From NCBI GenBank assembly GCA_021811865.1, contig JAKAQB010000047.1, positions 1 through 30,687 on the forward strand: a stretch of DNA of 30,687 bases. Direction: 5' to 3'. Under the pieces are notes generated by a model. That model did no database searches, was not told the origin of the DNA, and saw nothing but the letters and a program-made list of their open reading frames with translations. Positions 8,282-17,216 of the stretch are shown here, one piece after another (position 1 is the first letter of the stretch; each line of letters begins with the position of its first letter). The position numbers were made by a program, and so were the translations under genes. This DNA comes from Actinomycetes bacterium (GTDB lineage Bacteria; Actinomycetota; Acidimicrobiia; Acidimicrobiales; Palsa-688).

Positions 8282-9870
8282 GCCGCGCTCCCAGCCACGC
8301 CGACGCCGAGGCCCCGGGCGATGCCGAGGAAGCGGCCCCGGCTGAGGGAGCGCCGCCGCCCGAGCAGAACCACCATGGGGCGGATGAAGAAGTAGGCGGT
8401 GAACACGTCCAGCAGCGTCGACAGGCCGAGCGTGAACGCGAAGCCCCGGACGCTGCCGACGGTGAACAGGTAGAGGATCAGCGCAGCGAGGAAGGAGACG
8501 AGGTCGGCGGTGAGGACGGTGCGGAAGGCCCGAGCGAACCCTCCCTCGACCGACGAGCGGATCGTCTTGCCCGACCGGACCTCGTCCTTCAGCCGTTCGA
8601 AGTACACGACGTAGGAGTCGACCGTGATGCCGATCGACACGATGATCCCGGTGACACCCGCGAGCGTGAGGGCCAGGCCGGCGGTGTAGCTCAGCTGGGT
8701 GAGGATGGAGTAGAGCAGCGAGCCGCCGACGCCGAGCCCGAGGACGACGACCAGCCCGAGGGCCCGGTAGTAGGCGATCATGTAGAGCAGGACCAAGATG
8801 ATGCCGCCGATGCCGGCGAGGAGCCCGGCCTCGAGCGAGGCGTTGCCGATCTGGGCCGACACCGTCTGGACGGTCTGGGGGTTGAAGCGGACCGGGAGCG
8901 ACCCGTAGTTGAGCTCGGTGGCGAGGTTGGACGCCTGGGTGGGGGTGAACTGGCCGGTGATCTGCACCTGCCCGGTGAACACGGGGCTCTGGATCGTCGG
9001 TGCGGACTCGGTGACGCCGTCGAGCTCGATTGCCTCACGGGACGAGAACGGCTCGCTGTTGGGTGTGCTCGGGTTGTACGAGGCGTTACGGGCGGCGGCG
9101 ACCTTGTTGAACTCGGTGAGGCCCTTGCTCGTCAGCGTGACCTGGACGACGTTCTGGCTGGTCTGGGTGTCGACGACGGCGGAGGCGCTCTTCACGATCC
9201 GGCCGGACAGCACTCCGGCGACCCCTGCCTGGTTGGTGGCCGGGCCGAGCAGCCAGCGGATGTTGCCGACGCCCATGTTGGGTGAGGAGACCAGCAGCAC
9301 CGTCTTGTTGGGCACGTCGGCGTCCGGGGAAGTCGAGGGGATCGATGCCGCGTTGGCGGCCCCGCAGGTGGTCGCCGACAGCCCGCCGCCTGCGGCGCTG
9401 GAGCTCTTCGGGGAGGCCGTGCCCTTGGTGGAGGCGGTCAGCCGGGCCGGGATCGGCCCCCCGGCGCCCGACTTGGACGTGCCGGGCTTCGCGGCGGTCG
9501 GTTTCGCAGGGGCGTACGCCGGCATCGTGCAGTACACCGGGCGGAAGTAGAGCTGGGCGGTGGCGCCGATCACCGCCAGCGCCTGCGTGGAGTTCTTGGC
9601 GCCGGGCAGCTCGATGTCGATCTCGTTGCCCTGGCGCTGCACCGACGAGTTGGAGACGCCGAGGCCGTTGACCCGCCGGTCGATGATGGCGATGGCCTCG
9701 TTGAGTATCGACGCGTTGACGCGGCCCGCCGGCTTGAGCACCACTGACACACCGCCGCGCAGGTCGAGGCCGAGCAGGACGGACCGCCCCGCCACGAACG
9801 TCCCGCCGAGGGCCACCGCTGCGAGGAGGATGATCCCGAGCAGCGAGGCCCACAGGCCGCGCTTGCCCAC
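8278..9870 (-). CDS. secD: Protein translocase subunit SecD
   Basis: SecD, the partner of SecF, has 530 residues. It has an N-terminal TM, the conserved LGLDLRGGVSVVL, a P1 extracytoplasmic domain and five C-terminal TM helices. The latter contain GITVDSYVVYFERLKDEV, where the Asp corresponds to the conserved proton-pathway residue, and GSVRGFAFTLGLSTLLDVFTA. A low-complexity Ser/Ala/Pro/Lys insertion of roughly 70 residues sits in the extracytoplasmic part, as in many actinobacterial SecD proteins. The start is GTG at 9870-9868, only 2 bp after the yajC stop, and the stop overlaps secF. yajC-secD-secF is the standard operon order. Confidence 0.95.
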   Translation of the reverse strand: MGKRGLWASLLGIILLAAVALGGTFVAGRSVLLGLDLRGGVSVVLKPAGRVNASILNEAIAIIDRRVNGLGVSNSSVQRQGNEIDIELPGAKNSTQALAVIGATAQLYFRPVYCTMPAYAPAKPTAAKPGTSKSGAGGPIPARLTASTKGTASPKSSSAAGGGLSATTCGAANAASIPSTSPDADVPNKTVLLVSSPNMGVGNIRWLLGPATNQAGVAGVLSGRIVKSASAVVDTQTSQNVVQVTLTSKGLTEFNKVAAARNASYNPSTPNSEPFSSREAIELDGVTESAPTIQSPVFTGQVQITGQFTPTQASNLATELNYGSLPVRFNPQTVQTVSAQIGNASLEAGLLAGIGGIILVLLYMIAYYRALGLVVVLGLGVGGSLLYSILTQLSYTAGLALTLAGVTGIIVSIGITVDSYVVYFERLKDEVRSGKTIRSSVEGGFARAFRTVLTADLVSFLAALILYLFTVGSVRGFAFTLGLSTLLDVFTAYFFIRPMVVLLGRRRSLSRGRFLGIARGLGVGVAGSAA

Positions 9871-9872
9871 CC

Positions 9873-10481
9873 TCAGCGGTCCTCACCCGCAGGCGGCTGC
9901 TCGGGGTCGAGGTAGGGCTGGGGTGGCGGCGGGGCTCCGCCGTCGACGGGGGCGGCCGTGGTCCCCTCGGGGGTGCCGGCCCCGTCGGAGCCGCCGCCGG
10001 CCGGCCAGCCGCCGACCTCCTCCACGCCGTAGCGGGCGCCGTCGTCGTCCTCGACGTCGTAGCGGGCGCCGTCGGGCTCGGCCTCGTCGTCGTAGCGGTC
10101 GTCGATGCCGTGGCCGGGACCCGGCGAGGCGTCGGCGACAGGCTGCGGGGCACCGGCGACCGACGAGCGAAGGCTCACCGCCCGCCGCCAGAACGTGAGG
10201 GTTGTGCCTGGAGCGACCTCCACCTCGATCTCGTCACCGGAGATGCCGGTGATCCGCCCGAGGATGCCCCCCGCGGAGATGACCTCGTCGCCGACCTGGA
10301 GGTTGGACTTGGACTGCTGCTGCTGGCGGGCGCGCCGGCTGCGGGGGCGGAGGAAGAAGAAGTACACCGCCACCACGATCAGGATGAGGAAGATGAACGC
10401 CGAGGAGCCGCCGGCAGCGGGCTTCTTGGTGGTCGCGGCCGTGCTCAGCACGGCCAGCGCGGTGAGGAGGTGGATGTGCAT
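9873..10481 (-). CDS. yajC: YajC, preprotein translocase accessory subunit, with acidic tail
   Basis: YajC is a small single-span membrane protein that associates with SecDF. Here it has 202 residues. A TM helix (about 28-46, FIFLILIVVAVYFFFLRP) ends in the family's LRP motif. The conserved domain VGDEVISAGGILGRITGI...EIEVEVAPGTTLTFWRRAV follows. The last about 90 residues are a disordered Asp/Glu/Gly/Pro-rich tail with a repeated DGARYxVE unit. Most YajC proteins have 90-120 residues, so the tail is extra. It directly precedes secD. Confidence 0.92.
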   Translation of the reverse strand: MHIHLLTALAVLSTAATTKKPAAGGSSAFIFLILIVVAVYFFFLRPRSRRARQQQQSKSNLQVGDEVISAGGILGRITGISGDEIEVEVAPGTTLTFWRRAVSLRSSVAGAPQPVADASPGPGHGIDDRYDDEAEPDGARYDVEDDDGARYGVEEVGGWPAGGGSDGAGTPEGTTAAPVDGGAPPPPQPYLDPEQPPAGEDR

Positions 10482-10567
10482 GGGGTAGGGCTCCCTGGAC
10501 GGGACCGAGCGACCTTACCAAGGCGAGCGTCGCCACTGCGATCGACTGGTCACCAGCGCGCCGCCGG

Positions 10568-11617
10568 TCAGTCCTCGGGGACGAACAGCGCCGGCGGCGC
10601 CGGTGCGCTGGCCGGCGCCGAGAGGCCGAGGTGCCGCCATGCCGCCGGGGTGGCGACCCGGCCCTTGGGGGTCCGCATCAGAAGGCCGAGTTGCAAGAGG
10701 AACGGCTCGTACACCTCCTCGACGGTCTCGGGCTGCTCGCCCACGCTGACGGCGAGCGTCGAGCGGCCGACCGGCCCGCCGCCGAACTTGGCACAGACCG
10801 TCTCGAGGATCGCACGGTCGACCTTGTCGAGGCCGAGGTCGTCCACGCCGAACAGGCGCAGGCCCTCCTCCGCCACCGCCCTCGTGACCTGCCCGTTGCC
10901 GCGGACCTCGGCGAAGTCGCGCACCCGCTTCAAGAGGCGGTTGCCGATCCTCGGCGTGCCGCGGCTGCGCCGGGCGATCTCCGCGGCGCCGTCCGCCTCG
11001 ATGGGCACGGTGAGGATCGCAGCCGAACGGGCGATGATCGCCTCCAGGTCGGCGTGCGAGTAGTAGTCGAGCCGGGCGGTGAACCCGAAGCGGTCGCGCA
11101 GCGGCCCGGTGATCAGCCCGGTGCGGGTCGTCGCTCCGACGAGGGTGAAGCGCGGGAGGTCGAGGCGGATCGTCCGTGCTGAAGGGCCCTTGCCCAGGAC
11201 GATGTCCAGCTGGAAGTCCTCCATGGCCGGGTAGAGGACCTCCTCCACGGCCCGGCCGAGCCGGTGGATCTCGTCGACGAACAGCACGTCGCCCTCGACG
11301 AGGTTGGTGAGGATGGCGGCCAGGTCGCCGGCCCGCACGAGGGCGGGCCCCGAGGTGACCCGGAGGCTGGCGCCCATCTCGTTGGCGATGATCCCCGCCA
11401 TCGACGTCTTACCGAGGCCGGGGGGGCCGGCGAGCAGGACGTGGTCGGAGGGCTGGCCCCGCCGGCGAGCGGCCTCGAGGACGATGCCGAGGTGGTCCTT
11501 GAGCTCGGGTTGTCCTACGAACTCCGAAAGACGACGCGGTCGGAGCGTCAGCTCCTCGGCCGACTCGAGGGGGTCGGCCAGCGGGGTCACTACCCGTGCG
11601 GTGGCTTCCTCTCTCAA
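10568..11617 (-). CDS. ruvB: Holliday junction branch migration ATPase RuvB
   Basis: A 349-residue AAA+ motor that drives branch migration of Holliday junctions together with RuvA. Visible are [19 protein letters not shown] at the N-terminus, Walker A GPPGLGKT (64-71), Walker [11 protein letters not shown], sensor 1 [11 protein letters not shown], the arginine-finger segment PLRDRFG and the C-terminal winged-helix region ending in [18 protein letters not shown]. The start is TTG at 11617-11615, whose last bases overlap the ruvA stop (TTGA). This coupling and the sensible N-terminus support the TTG. The next gene, yajC, begins 86 bp downstream. Confidence 0.95.
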   Translation of the reverse strand: MREEATARVVTPLADPLESAEELTLRPRRLSEFVGQPELKDHLGIVLEAARRRGQPSDHVLLAGPPGLGKTSMAGIIANEMGASLRVTSGPALVRAGDLAAILTNLVEGDVLFVDEIHRLGRAVEEVLYPAMEDFQLDIVLGKGPSARTIRLDLPRFTLVGATTRTGLITGPLRDRFGFTARLDYYSHADLEAIIARSAAILTVPIEADGAAEIARRSRGTPRIGNRLLKRVRDFAEVRGNGQVTRAVAEEGLRLFGVDDLGLDKVDRAILETVCAKFGGGPVGRSTLAVSVGEQPETVEEVYEPFLLQLGLLMRTPKGRVATPAAWRHLGLSAPASAPAPPALFVPED

Positions 11618-12222
11618 CGAGCGGCCGCCAGGTCGCGCAAGGCGAGGCGGAGCAGGTCCTCGACGCGGCCCTCCTCGGGGAGCCCGGCGAGCACCTGGCG
11701 GATCTCCTCGGCGCCGTAGCCGAGGCTGGCGAGCGCGGCCCGCAGGTCCCCGATGGCGGAGGGGACGGCGCCTGCCCCGAGAACCTCCATGTCGACGCCA
11801 GCGTCGAGGTCGAGCCGGGCGCGCAGCTCCGGGAGGAGACGCCCCGCCGACTTGGGGCCGATGCCGGGCACGAGCACGAGGGCGTCGGCGTCGCCGGCGG
11901 CAACGGCCCGGCGCAGCGCCGAGGGGCTGTGCACCGACAGCATCGTGACGGCGCCGGCGGGCCCGACGCCCCGGGCTCCGATGAGTTGCTCGAAGCAGTC
12001 ACGCTCGTCGCGGGTCGGGAAGCCGTAGAGCGTGAGGGCGTCCTCGCGCACGTGGGTGTGCACGTGCAGGAAGATCGCCGCGCCGAGGGCGGGGTCGCCG
12101 GCGTAGACGCGGGTGGGGGCGACCAACCGGTAACCGACGCCGGCCGCTTCGACGAGGAGCTCGAGGGCATGGTCCCCGCGCCGGCACCGGTCGACGAGGA
12201 CGCCGCGCAGCGAGCCGATCAC
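11614..12222 (-). CDS. ruvA: Holliday junction DNA helicase subunit RuvA
   Basis: RuvA (202 residues) tetramers clamp the four-way junction and load RuvB. The N-terminal OB-fold domain starts with [11 protein letters not shown]. The central part has two helix-hairpin-helix motifs, [16 protein letters not shown] and [19 protein letters not shown]. The C-terminal RuvB-binding domain includes [15 protein letters not shown]. An open frame runs much further upstream, but it overlaps ruvC; the GTG at 12222-12220 is chosen because it gives the family N-terminus and a 4-bp GTGA overlap with the ruvC stop. Confidence 0.95.
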   Translation of the reverse strand: MIGSLRGVLVDRCRRGDHALELLVEAAGVGYRLVAPTRVYAGDPALGAAIFLHVHTHVREDALTLYGFPTRDERDCFEQLIGARGVGPAGAVTMLSVHSPSALRRAVAAGDADALVLVPGIGPKSAGRLLPELRARLDLDAGVDMEVLGAGAVPSAIGDLRAALASLGYGAEEIRQVLAGLPEEGRVEDLLRLALRDLAAAR

Positions 12223-12722
12223 CGCTCCGCCCCGGCCGCTGCGGCCCGGCGCAGCCGGGCGCCGCTCAGGTGGCAGATGGCGAGGGCGAGCGCGTCTGCC
12301 CGGTCGGGCGGCCCGGCGACGGCCGGCAGGCCGAGGAGGGAGGCGGTCATCCGCTGGACCTGCCCCTTGTCGGCGCCCCCGTCGCCGGTGACAGCGAGCT
12401 TCACCTCGTTGGGGCTGTACTGGGCGACGGGGCAGCCGGCCCGTGCTGCGACCGCCAGCGCCAGCCCGCTCGCCTGCCCGACCGACATCGCTGTCCGGGC
12501 GTTGACCTGGAACAGCACACGCTCGACGACGACGGCGTCGGGCTTCACGTCGCCGACCAGGGCCTCGAGGTCGTCGAGGAGCGCTGCCAGGCGCTCGGCG
12601 AGAGGGTCGCCCGGTGGGCTGGAGAGATGACCGTAGGCCTCGAGGACGAGGCGGCCGCCGACGTCGCGCACGGCGCCGTAACCGCACCGGGACAGCCCTG
12701 GGTCTATGCCTAGTGCGAACAC
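12219..12722 (-). CDS. ruvC: Holliday junction resolvase RuvC
   Basis: A 167-residue RNase H-fold endonuclease that cuts Holliday junctions symmetrically. The four acidic catalytic residues can be placed as D7 (GIDPGL), E67 (VVVERV), D140 and D143 (PPDRADALALA), with spacing almost identical to the E. coli enzyme (D7, E66, D138, D141). The internal motif QVNARTAMSVGQASG is also present. ATG start at 12722-12720. Its stop overlaps the ruvA GTG by 4 bp. It lies 51 bp downstream of yebC, as in the common yebC-ruvCAB cluster. Confidence 0.95.
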   Translation of the reverse strand: MFALGIDPGLSRCGYGAVRDVGGRLVLEAYGHLSSPPGDPLAERLAALLDDLEALVGDVKPDAVVVERVLFQVNARTAMSVGQASGLALAVAARAGCPVAQYSPNEVKLAVTGDGGADKGQVQRMTASLLGLPAVAGPPDRADALALAICHLSGARLRRAAAAGAER

Positions 12723-12773
12723 CCGTTCGACGCTAGCAGCCGGCCGGGGCCGGCCGGTGGACCCGCGGCCTGC

Positions 12774-13544
12774 TCACGCATCGACCAGCTCCAGCAGGGC
12801 GTCGGGGATGTCGAAGTTGGCGTAGACGTTCTGGACGTCGTCGTGGTCCTCGAGCAGGTCGATGAGGCGGAGGACCTTCTTCGCGTCCGCCTCGCTCTCC
12901 AATGCGACGACGGTGGTCGGGACCATGCTCAGCTCGGTGGACTCGGTCGGGACGCCCGCCCCGTCGAGGGCGGCGCGCACGGCGTTCAGCTCCGACGGGG
13001 GCGTCGTGACATGCCAGGTGTCCTCCCCTGCGTCGCTGATGTCATCGGCGCCGGCGTCGGCCACCACGAGCATGAGGTCGTCCTCGGTGATCGGAGCCCG
13101 TCCCGCCGGGCGCTTCGGGACGAGGATCACCCCCTTGCGCTCGAACTGCCAGGAGACGGCGCCGGGCTCGGCCATCGAGCCGCCGTTCTTGGAGAACGCC
13201 GAACGGATCTCCGCCCCCGTCCGGTTGCGGTTGTCGGTCAGCACCTCGACGATCACCGCCACCCCGCACGGGGCGTAGCCCTCGTAGGAGATCTGCTCGT
13301 AGCGGACCCCCTCGAGCTCACCGGTCCCCCGCTTGATGGCGCGGTCGATGGTGTCGAGCGGCACCGACGCCTCGCGCGCCTTTTGGAACATGGTGCGCAG
13401 CGTCGGGTTGCTGTCCGGGTCGCCTCCCCCCTCGCGTGCCGCCACCTCCACCTGGCGGATCAGCTTGGCGAACAGCTTCCCCCGCGCCTTGTCGGTGGCT
13501 CCCTTCTTGTGCTTGATGGTTGCCCACTTGCTGTGCCCGGACAT
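12774..13544 (-). CDS. yebC: YebC/PmpR family protein (TACO1 family)
   Basis: A 256-residue protein of the YebC/TACO1 family. The N-terminal signature MSGHSKWATIKHKKGATDKARGK and the following KLIRQVEVAAREGGGDPDSN are diagnostic. The middle contains YEGYAPCGVAVIVE and LTDNRNRTGAEIR, and the C-terminal part matches the rest of the family. Members have been described as transcriptional regulators and, more recently, as factors that help ribosomes translate proline-rich stretches. Here the gene is upstream of ruvC, its usual place, and 21 bp after pdxT. ATG start, with an upstream purine-rich SD (GAGAGGAGAG). Normal length. Confidence 0.95.
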   Translation of the reverse strand: MSGHSKWATIKHKKGATDKARGKLFAKLIRQVEVAAREGGGDPDSNPTLRTMFQKAREASVPLDTIDRAIKRGTGELEGVRYEQISYEGYAPCGVAVIVEVLTDNRNRTGAEIRSAFSKNGGSMAEPGAVSWQFERKGVILVPKRPAGRAPITEDDLMLVVADAGADDISDAGEDTWHVTTPPSELNAVRAALDGAGVPTESTELSMVPTTVVALESEADAKKVLRLIDLLEDHDDVQNVYANFDIPDALLELVDA

Positions 13545-13565
13545 CCTCGGACTCTCCTCTCGCTC

Positions 13566-14168
13566 TCAGGCGGCAGCCTGATGTAGGAACAGCTGGTGCA
13601 GGCGGCACTCCCCCGACAGCTCGGGGTGGAACGCTGCCACCAGCACCCTGCCCTGCCGGCAGACCACCGGCCGGGTCACACCATCCGGCGTGGTCGCCGT
13701 CGCCAGCACCTCCACCCCGTCGCCGGCGGACTCGACGACGGGCGCGCGGATGAACACGGCGTGGACGGGTCCGCCATCGACACCGGAGACGTCGAGGTCC
13801 GCCTCGAAGGAGTCCACCTGGCGCCCGAAGGCGTTGCGCCGCACGACGACGTCCATGGCGTCGAGGTGGTGCTGGTCGGGGCGCCCGTCGGTCACCTCGG
13901 TGGCGAGGAGGATCATCCCGGCACAGGTGCCGAACGCCGGCATCCCCGCCGCCAGCCGGTCGCGCAGCGGGGTGAGGAGGCCGGAGGTCTCGAGCAGCAG
14001 CGAGATCGTGGTCGACTCCCCTCCCGGCAGTATCAGGGAGTCGACCTTCTCGAGCTCCTCGGGCGTGCGGACGGTGACGCCCCCGACCCCGAGGTCAGCG
14101 AGGGTCGCCAGGTGCTCGCGCCAGTCGCCCTGGAGGGCCAGGACGCCGGGGGCCCCGGGATGTGCCAC
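13566..14168 (-). CDS. pdxT: PdxT, glutaminase subunit of pyridoxal 5'-phosphate synthase
   Basis: The class I glutamine amidotransferase that supplies ammonia to PdxS for PLP synthesis. Visible are [12 protein letters not shown] at the N-terminus, [15 protein letters not shown], the nucleophile loop [11 protein letters not shown] (Cys82 in this numbering) and FHPE near the C-terminus (His181, Glu183), which completes the Cys-His-Glu triad. Three in-frame starts exist: TTG 14189, GTG 14186 and GTG 14168. I prefer 14168 (200 residues) because GAGG lies nine bases upstream and the product [15 protein letters not shown] matches family length; the longer forms add six or seven residues. It follows pdxS directly. 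Confidence 0.93.
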   Translation of the reverse strand: MAHPGAPGVLALQGDWREHLATLADLGVGGVTVRTPEELEKVDSLILPGGESTTISLLLETSGLLTPLRDRLAAGMPAFGTCAGMILLATEVTDGRPDQHHLDAMDVVVRRNAFGRQVDSFEADLDVSGVDGGPVHAVFIRAPVVESAGDGVEVLATATTPDGVTRPVVCRQGRVLVAAFHPELSGECRLHQLFLHQAAA

Positions 14169-14196
14169 CTGGCGGCACCTCGCCACCAACCCTCGT

Positions 14197-15102
14197 CTAC
14201 CAGCCCCGCTCGGCGAGGCGGGTCTCGACCGACGCCGCGTCCTGGCCGCGCATGGCCTCCCCGAGGCCGGCGCTGACCTTGGCCACTATCTTCGGGTCGT
14301 CGTAGTGGGTGGTTGCCTCGACGATGGCCCTGGCGAAGCGGGCCGGATCGGAGCTCTTGAAGATGCCTGAGCCGACGAACACCGCTTCGGCGCCGAGCTG
14401 CATCACGAGGGAGGCGTCTGCCGGGGTGGCGATGCCGCCGGCGCAGAAGAGCGGCACGGGAAGGCGGCCGGTGCCGGCGACCTCCCGCACCAGGTCCACC
14501 GGCGCCCGCAGCTCCTTGGCCCACGCGTAGATCTCCGCCGTGTCCGCCTGGGTGATCTTCTTCATGTCGCCGCGGATGGAGCGCAGGTGGCGGACCGCCT
14601 GGACGATGTCGCCGGTGCCCGCCTCCCCCTTGGATCGGATCATGGCGGCGCCCTCGGCGAGTCGCCGGAGGGCCTCGCCCAGGTTGGTGGCCCCGCAGAC
14701 GAACGGCACGGTGAACGGCCACTTGTCTATGTGGTGCGCCTCGTCGGCCGGGGTCAGCACCTCGCTCTCGTCGATGTAGTCGACGCCGAGGGTCTGGAGG
14801 ATCTGCGCCTCGGCGAAGTGGCCGATGCGGGCCTTGGCCATCACCGGGATGGACACGGCCGCCTTGATGCCTTCGATCAATGCGGGGTCGCTCATGCGGG
14901 CGACGCCACCGTCGCGGCGGATGTCAGCCGGGACCCGCTCGAGCGCCATGACCGCGACGGCGCCGGCGTCCTCGGCGATCTTGGCCTGCTCGGCGTCGAC
15001 CACGTCCATGATCACTCCGTTGCGCAACATCTCCGCCAGGCCGCGCTTCACCCGGGGCGTGCCGGTGACGCGGTGCGAGGGCTCCTCCAGAGGTTCGGGC
15101 AT
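14197..15102 (-). CDS. pdxS: PdxS, synthase subunit of pyridoxal 5'-phosphate synthase
   Basis: PdxS condenses ribose 5-phosphate, glyceraldehyde 3-phosphate and ammonia to PLP, forming a dodecamer decorated with PdxT. The 301-residue product keeps [17 protein letters not shown], the first Schiff-base lysine in VMAKARIGH (Lys90) and the second in RSKGEAGTG (Lys158). The 68-residue spacing between them equals that of Lys81 and Lys149 in the Bacillus enzyme. The phosphate-binding glycine motifs [12 protein letters not shown] and FVGSGIFKS are present. ATG start at 15102. The pdxS-pdxT pair next to yebC repeats the mycobacterial order. Confidence 0.96.
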   Translation of the reverse strand: MPEPLEEPSHRVTGTPRVKRGLAEMLRNGVIMDVVDAEQAKIAEDAGAVAVMALERVPADIRRDGGVARMSDPALIEGIKAAVSIPVMAKARIGHFAEAQILQTLGVDYIDESEVLTPADEAHHIDKWPFTVPFVCGATNLGEALRRLAEGAAMIRSKGEAGTGDIVQAVRHLRSIRGDMKKITQADTAEIYAWAKELRAPVDLVREVAGTGRLPVPLFCAGGIATPADASLVMQLGAEAVFVGSGIFKSSDPARFARAIVEATTHYDDPKIVAKVSAGLGEAMRGQDAASVETRLAERGW

Positions 15103-15121
15103 GGGAAGGATTGTACGGCGG

Positions 15122-15910
15122 CTACAGCTCGCTCAGCGCGTCGATCCGCTCCGGGAGGGGGCGGCGGTACTCCGCCAGGCGCCCGTCGGGGCGGGGGTCG
15201 GCGAGCCAGAGGTGGGCGGCCCGGCGGGGCACACCCGGCACCCGGGTGCTCCCGCGGAGCAGACCCTCCAGCGCCGACCGCAAGCCTGGCGGGTAGCGCG
15301 TGAGGCGGGCGGCTGCGGCGTCGAGGAGGATGTCGCGGCCGGCACCCACCGCGACGTTGACGCTGATGCCGGTGACGGCGGCGATGCTCGGGCCGGCCAC
15401 CGCTCCCCGGCGGATGGCCATCACGCCGCACGCCAGGACGCCCTCGAGCTCCACCCGGCCCAGCTCGTCGAGCAGCCCGCTGGTCACCACCAGCGCCGCC
15501 CTGGCCGGGTCCCGGCCCCCGGCGGCGAGGTTGAGGCCGGCGGCGTCCACCACCCGGAGGTCGGGCATCCGGATGCCGGCGCGGGCGCACAGACCGTCGA
15601 CGATGTTGACCAGCCGGGCGTCGCGGATCGGGTCGGGGGGCCGGCCGGCGATGCCCATGGCCCCGGGACGGGCCGACTGGCGCCACACCCAGGCCACCAC
15701 CGCCAGGGCCACAGCGACGAAGACCACGGGGCCGGCGATGGGGCCGCCGGCGAAGCCGGCCACGAGTCCCGCTACCAACGCGGGCAGCAGTGCCGCCGAG
15801 GCGAGGAGCCGGACCGTCGGCAGCGGCGGGGTGAGTGGGAGGGGCCTGTCCTCTTCTCGGGCGATCCGCTCCACGCGCTCGACACCGGTTCTGCGGAGCG
15901 CTGGACCCAC
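15122..15910 (-). CDS. M48-like membrane protein lacking the zinc site (probable pseudoprotease)
   Basis: A 262-residue protein with two TM segments (about 34-54 and 60-77) and a C-terminal domain that follows the M48 (HtpX/Ste24-like) pattern: [58 protein letters not shown]. Where M48 proteases have HExxH, this has Cys161-Gly-Val-Met-Ala165. The third zinc ligand Glu appears as Asp193 ([14 protein letters not shown]), and the terminal HPP-ERI motif is [14 protein letters not shown]. The fold therefore seems kept and catalysis lost. The start is GTG 15910, 10 bp after the pimA stop; a later GTG at 15874 is possible. It precedes pdxS by 19 bp. The role is unknown. The family call is by motif pattern only. 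Confidence 0.72.
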   Translation of the reverse strand: MGPALRRTGVERVERIAREEDRPLPLTPPLPTVRLLASAALLPALVAGLVAGFAGGPIAGPVVFVAVALAVVAWVWRQSARPGAMGIAGRPPDPIRDARLVNIVDGLCARAGIRMPDLRVVDAAGLNLAAGGRDPARAALVVTSGLLDELGRVELEGVLACGVMAIRRGAVAGPSIAAVTGISVNVAVGAGRDILLDAAAARLTRYPPGLRSALEGLLRGSTRVPGVPRRAAHLWLADPRPDGRLAEYRRPLPERIDALSEL

Positions 15911-15920
15911 CCGGTCGAAT

Positions 15921-17018
15921 CTAGACCGCCCGGCCGGGTCGATGCCCCTGGCGGACCAGCCGCTCGTACACCTCGACGTAGCGCTCCGCCAGCCGGTCCA
16001 TCCCGAACGTCGCCGCCCGGCGCCGCCCGGCACGGGCCAGCGGCCCGCGCCGGCCGCCGGCGTCGAGGGCGGCGGTGACGGCGCCGGCCAGCGCCCCGGC
16101 GTCGCCGGGGGGGACGAGCCAGCCCTCGACGCCGGCCCGCACGACCCGCCGGTAGCCCGCCAGGTCGGTGGCCACGACGGCGGCGCCCGCCGCGAGCGCC
16201 TCGAGCAGCACGACGCCGAAGCTCTCTCCGTGGAGCGACGGCGCGCACAGCACGTCGGCGGCACGCAACCGGCTGGCCTTCTCGGACTCGTCGATCACCC
16301 CGAGCCACTGGACGCGGTGGTCGCCGGCCGTGCGGGCCCGCAGGGTGTCGGACTGGGGTCCCTCCCCCACGACCCAGAGCGTCACTGGCCGGTCGATGCG
16401 GTCGAGGGCGTCGACGAGCACGGCCAGCCCCTTGCGCTCCTCGTGGCGGCCGATGAACAGCACGGTCGGCCCGCCGGCGGCGGAGGGCCGGGCCCGGTCG
16501 AAGCGCTCCACGTCGATGCCGTTCCATAGCACCTCGCAGCCCCGGCCAAACGTCGCCCGGACGGTGGCCGCTGCCGCCTCGGACACGGCAAAGGGGGCCT
16601 CGAGGTGGTCGACGCTCCAACGCCGGAGGGGCCGCAGGGTCCGGTACCACCTGCTCACCCCCGACCGGTGGAAGGTGCCGACGAGGGGGGCGGGCTTCAC
16701 CACCATGGCCGTCAGGCAGGGCCCGGGCACGAAGGGCTCGTGGAGGTGCACGACGTCGAAGGCCTCCTCGCGGAGCGCCCGCACCGTCCGCAGCGCGGCG
16801 GCCGGGTCGGGGGCGATGGCCGCCATCGACCCGTTCCCGGCGGCGGGAACCGAGTTGCCGAGGGGGATGACGAACGGTGCCGGCGGCGGGCCGTCGCATG
16901 GCCCGAGGACGCTGGCGTCCACGCCCTGCCGGCGCAACGCGCCCGCCAGCCCCAACGCCTGCACCTGGACGCCGCCGGGAAGGCTCAGGCTGTAGGGGCA
17001 GACGATGCCGACACGCAC
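15921..17018 (-). CDS. pimA: GT4 glycosyltransferase, probable phosphatidyl-myo-inositol mannosyltransferase PimA
   Basis: A 365-residue GT-B fold glycosyltransferase of family GT4, probably adding the first mannose from GDP-mannose to phosphatidyl-myo-inositol on the inner membrane leaflet. Visible are the N-terminal IVCPYSLSLPGGVQVQ with the GGV nucleotide/acceptor loop, VVHLHEPFVPG, VGTFHR, VLFIGRHEERKGLAVLVDA at the start of the second domain, and the EX7E-type motif GESFGVVLLEALAAG. The assignment to PimA rather than another GT4 enzyme rests on the neighbourhood of PI-phosphate synthase and a PatA-like acyltransferase. ATG or GTG-type start giving MRVGIVCPYS. A 198-bp gap with palindromes precedes it. 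Confidence 0.87.
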   Translation of the reverse strand: MRVGIVCPYSLSLPGGVQVQALGLAGALRRQGVDASVLGPCDGPPPAPFVIPLGNSVPAAGNGSMAAIAPDPAAALRTVRALREEAFDVVHLHEPFVPGPCLTAMVVKPAPLVGTFHRSGVSRWYRTLRPLRRWSVDHLEAPFAVSEAAAATVRATFGRGCEVLWNGIDVERFDRARPSAAGGPTVLFIGRHEERKGLAVLVDALDRIDRPVTLWVVGEGPQSDTLRARTAGDHRVQWLGVIDESEKASRLRAADVLCAPSLHGESFGVVLLEALAAGAAVVATDLAGYRRVVRAGVEGWLVPPGDAGALAGAVTAALDAGGRRGPLARAGRRRAATFGMDRLAERYVEVYERLVRQGHRPGRAV

Positions 17019-17045
17019 GCGGGGAGGGTAGTGCCCGGGCGTGAT

Positions 17046-17070
17046 CCGCCCTCGCCGGAAGCGAAGGCGG
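17046..17070 (-). repeat. 10-bp stem hairpin upstream of pimA
   Basis: Arms 17046-17055 and 17061-17070 (CCGCCCTCGC and GCGAAGGCGG) pair with one mismatch around a CGGAA loop, about 30 bp upstream of the pimA start. It would lie in the pimA leader if transcription reads through or starts upstream. Confidence 0.6.
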
Positions 17071-17080
17071 ACTCCGTCAC

Positions 17081-17129
17081 GTTGTTTGGGCAGTTCTCCG
17101 CGATTATCGCGGTCAACTGCCCAAACAAC
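17081..17129 (-). repeat. 49-bp near-perfect palindrome between acyltransferase and pimA
   Basis: Outer arms GTTGTTTGGGCAGTT (17081-17095) and its exact complement (17115-17129) enclose a second palindrome CCGCGA-TTA-TCGCGG (17098-17112). The only mismatches are the two CT/TC positions between them, and symmetry is centred on 17105. It sits 88 bp after the acyltransferase stop and 63 bp before pimA. It could act as a terminator/antiterminator, an operator for a dimeric regulator, or a REP-like element. It is markedly less GC-rich than its surroundings. Confidence 0.8.
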
Positions 17130-17216
17130 GCACCGTCGACGCCCCGTTGCCGAGCTTGCCGGTCCTTCCGGATCGCCGCCGGCGCCGCCTGCCGCCTCGG
17201 GCGGCGACCCCGGGAG

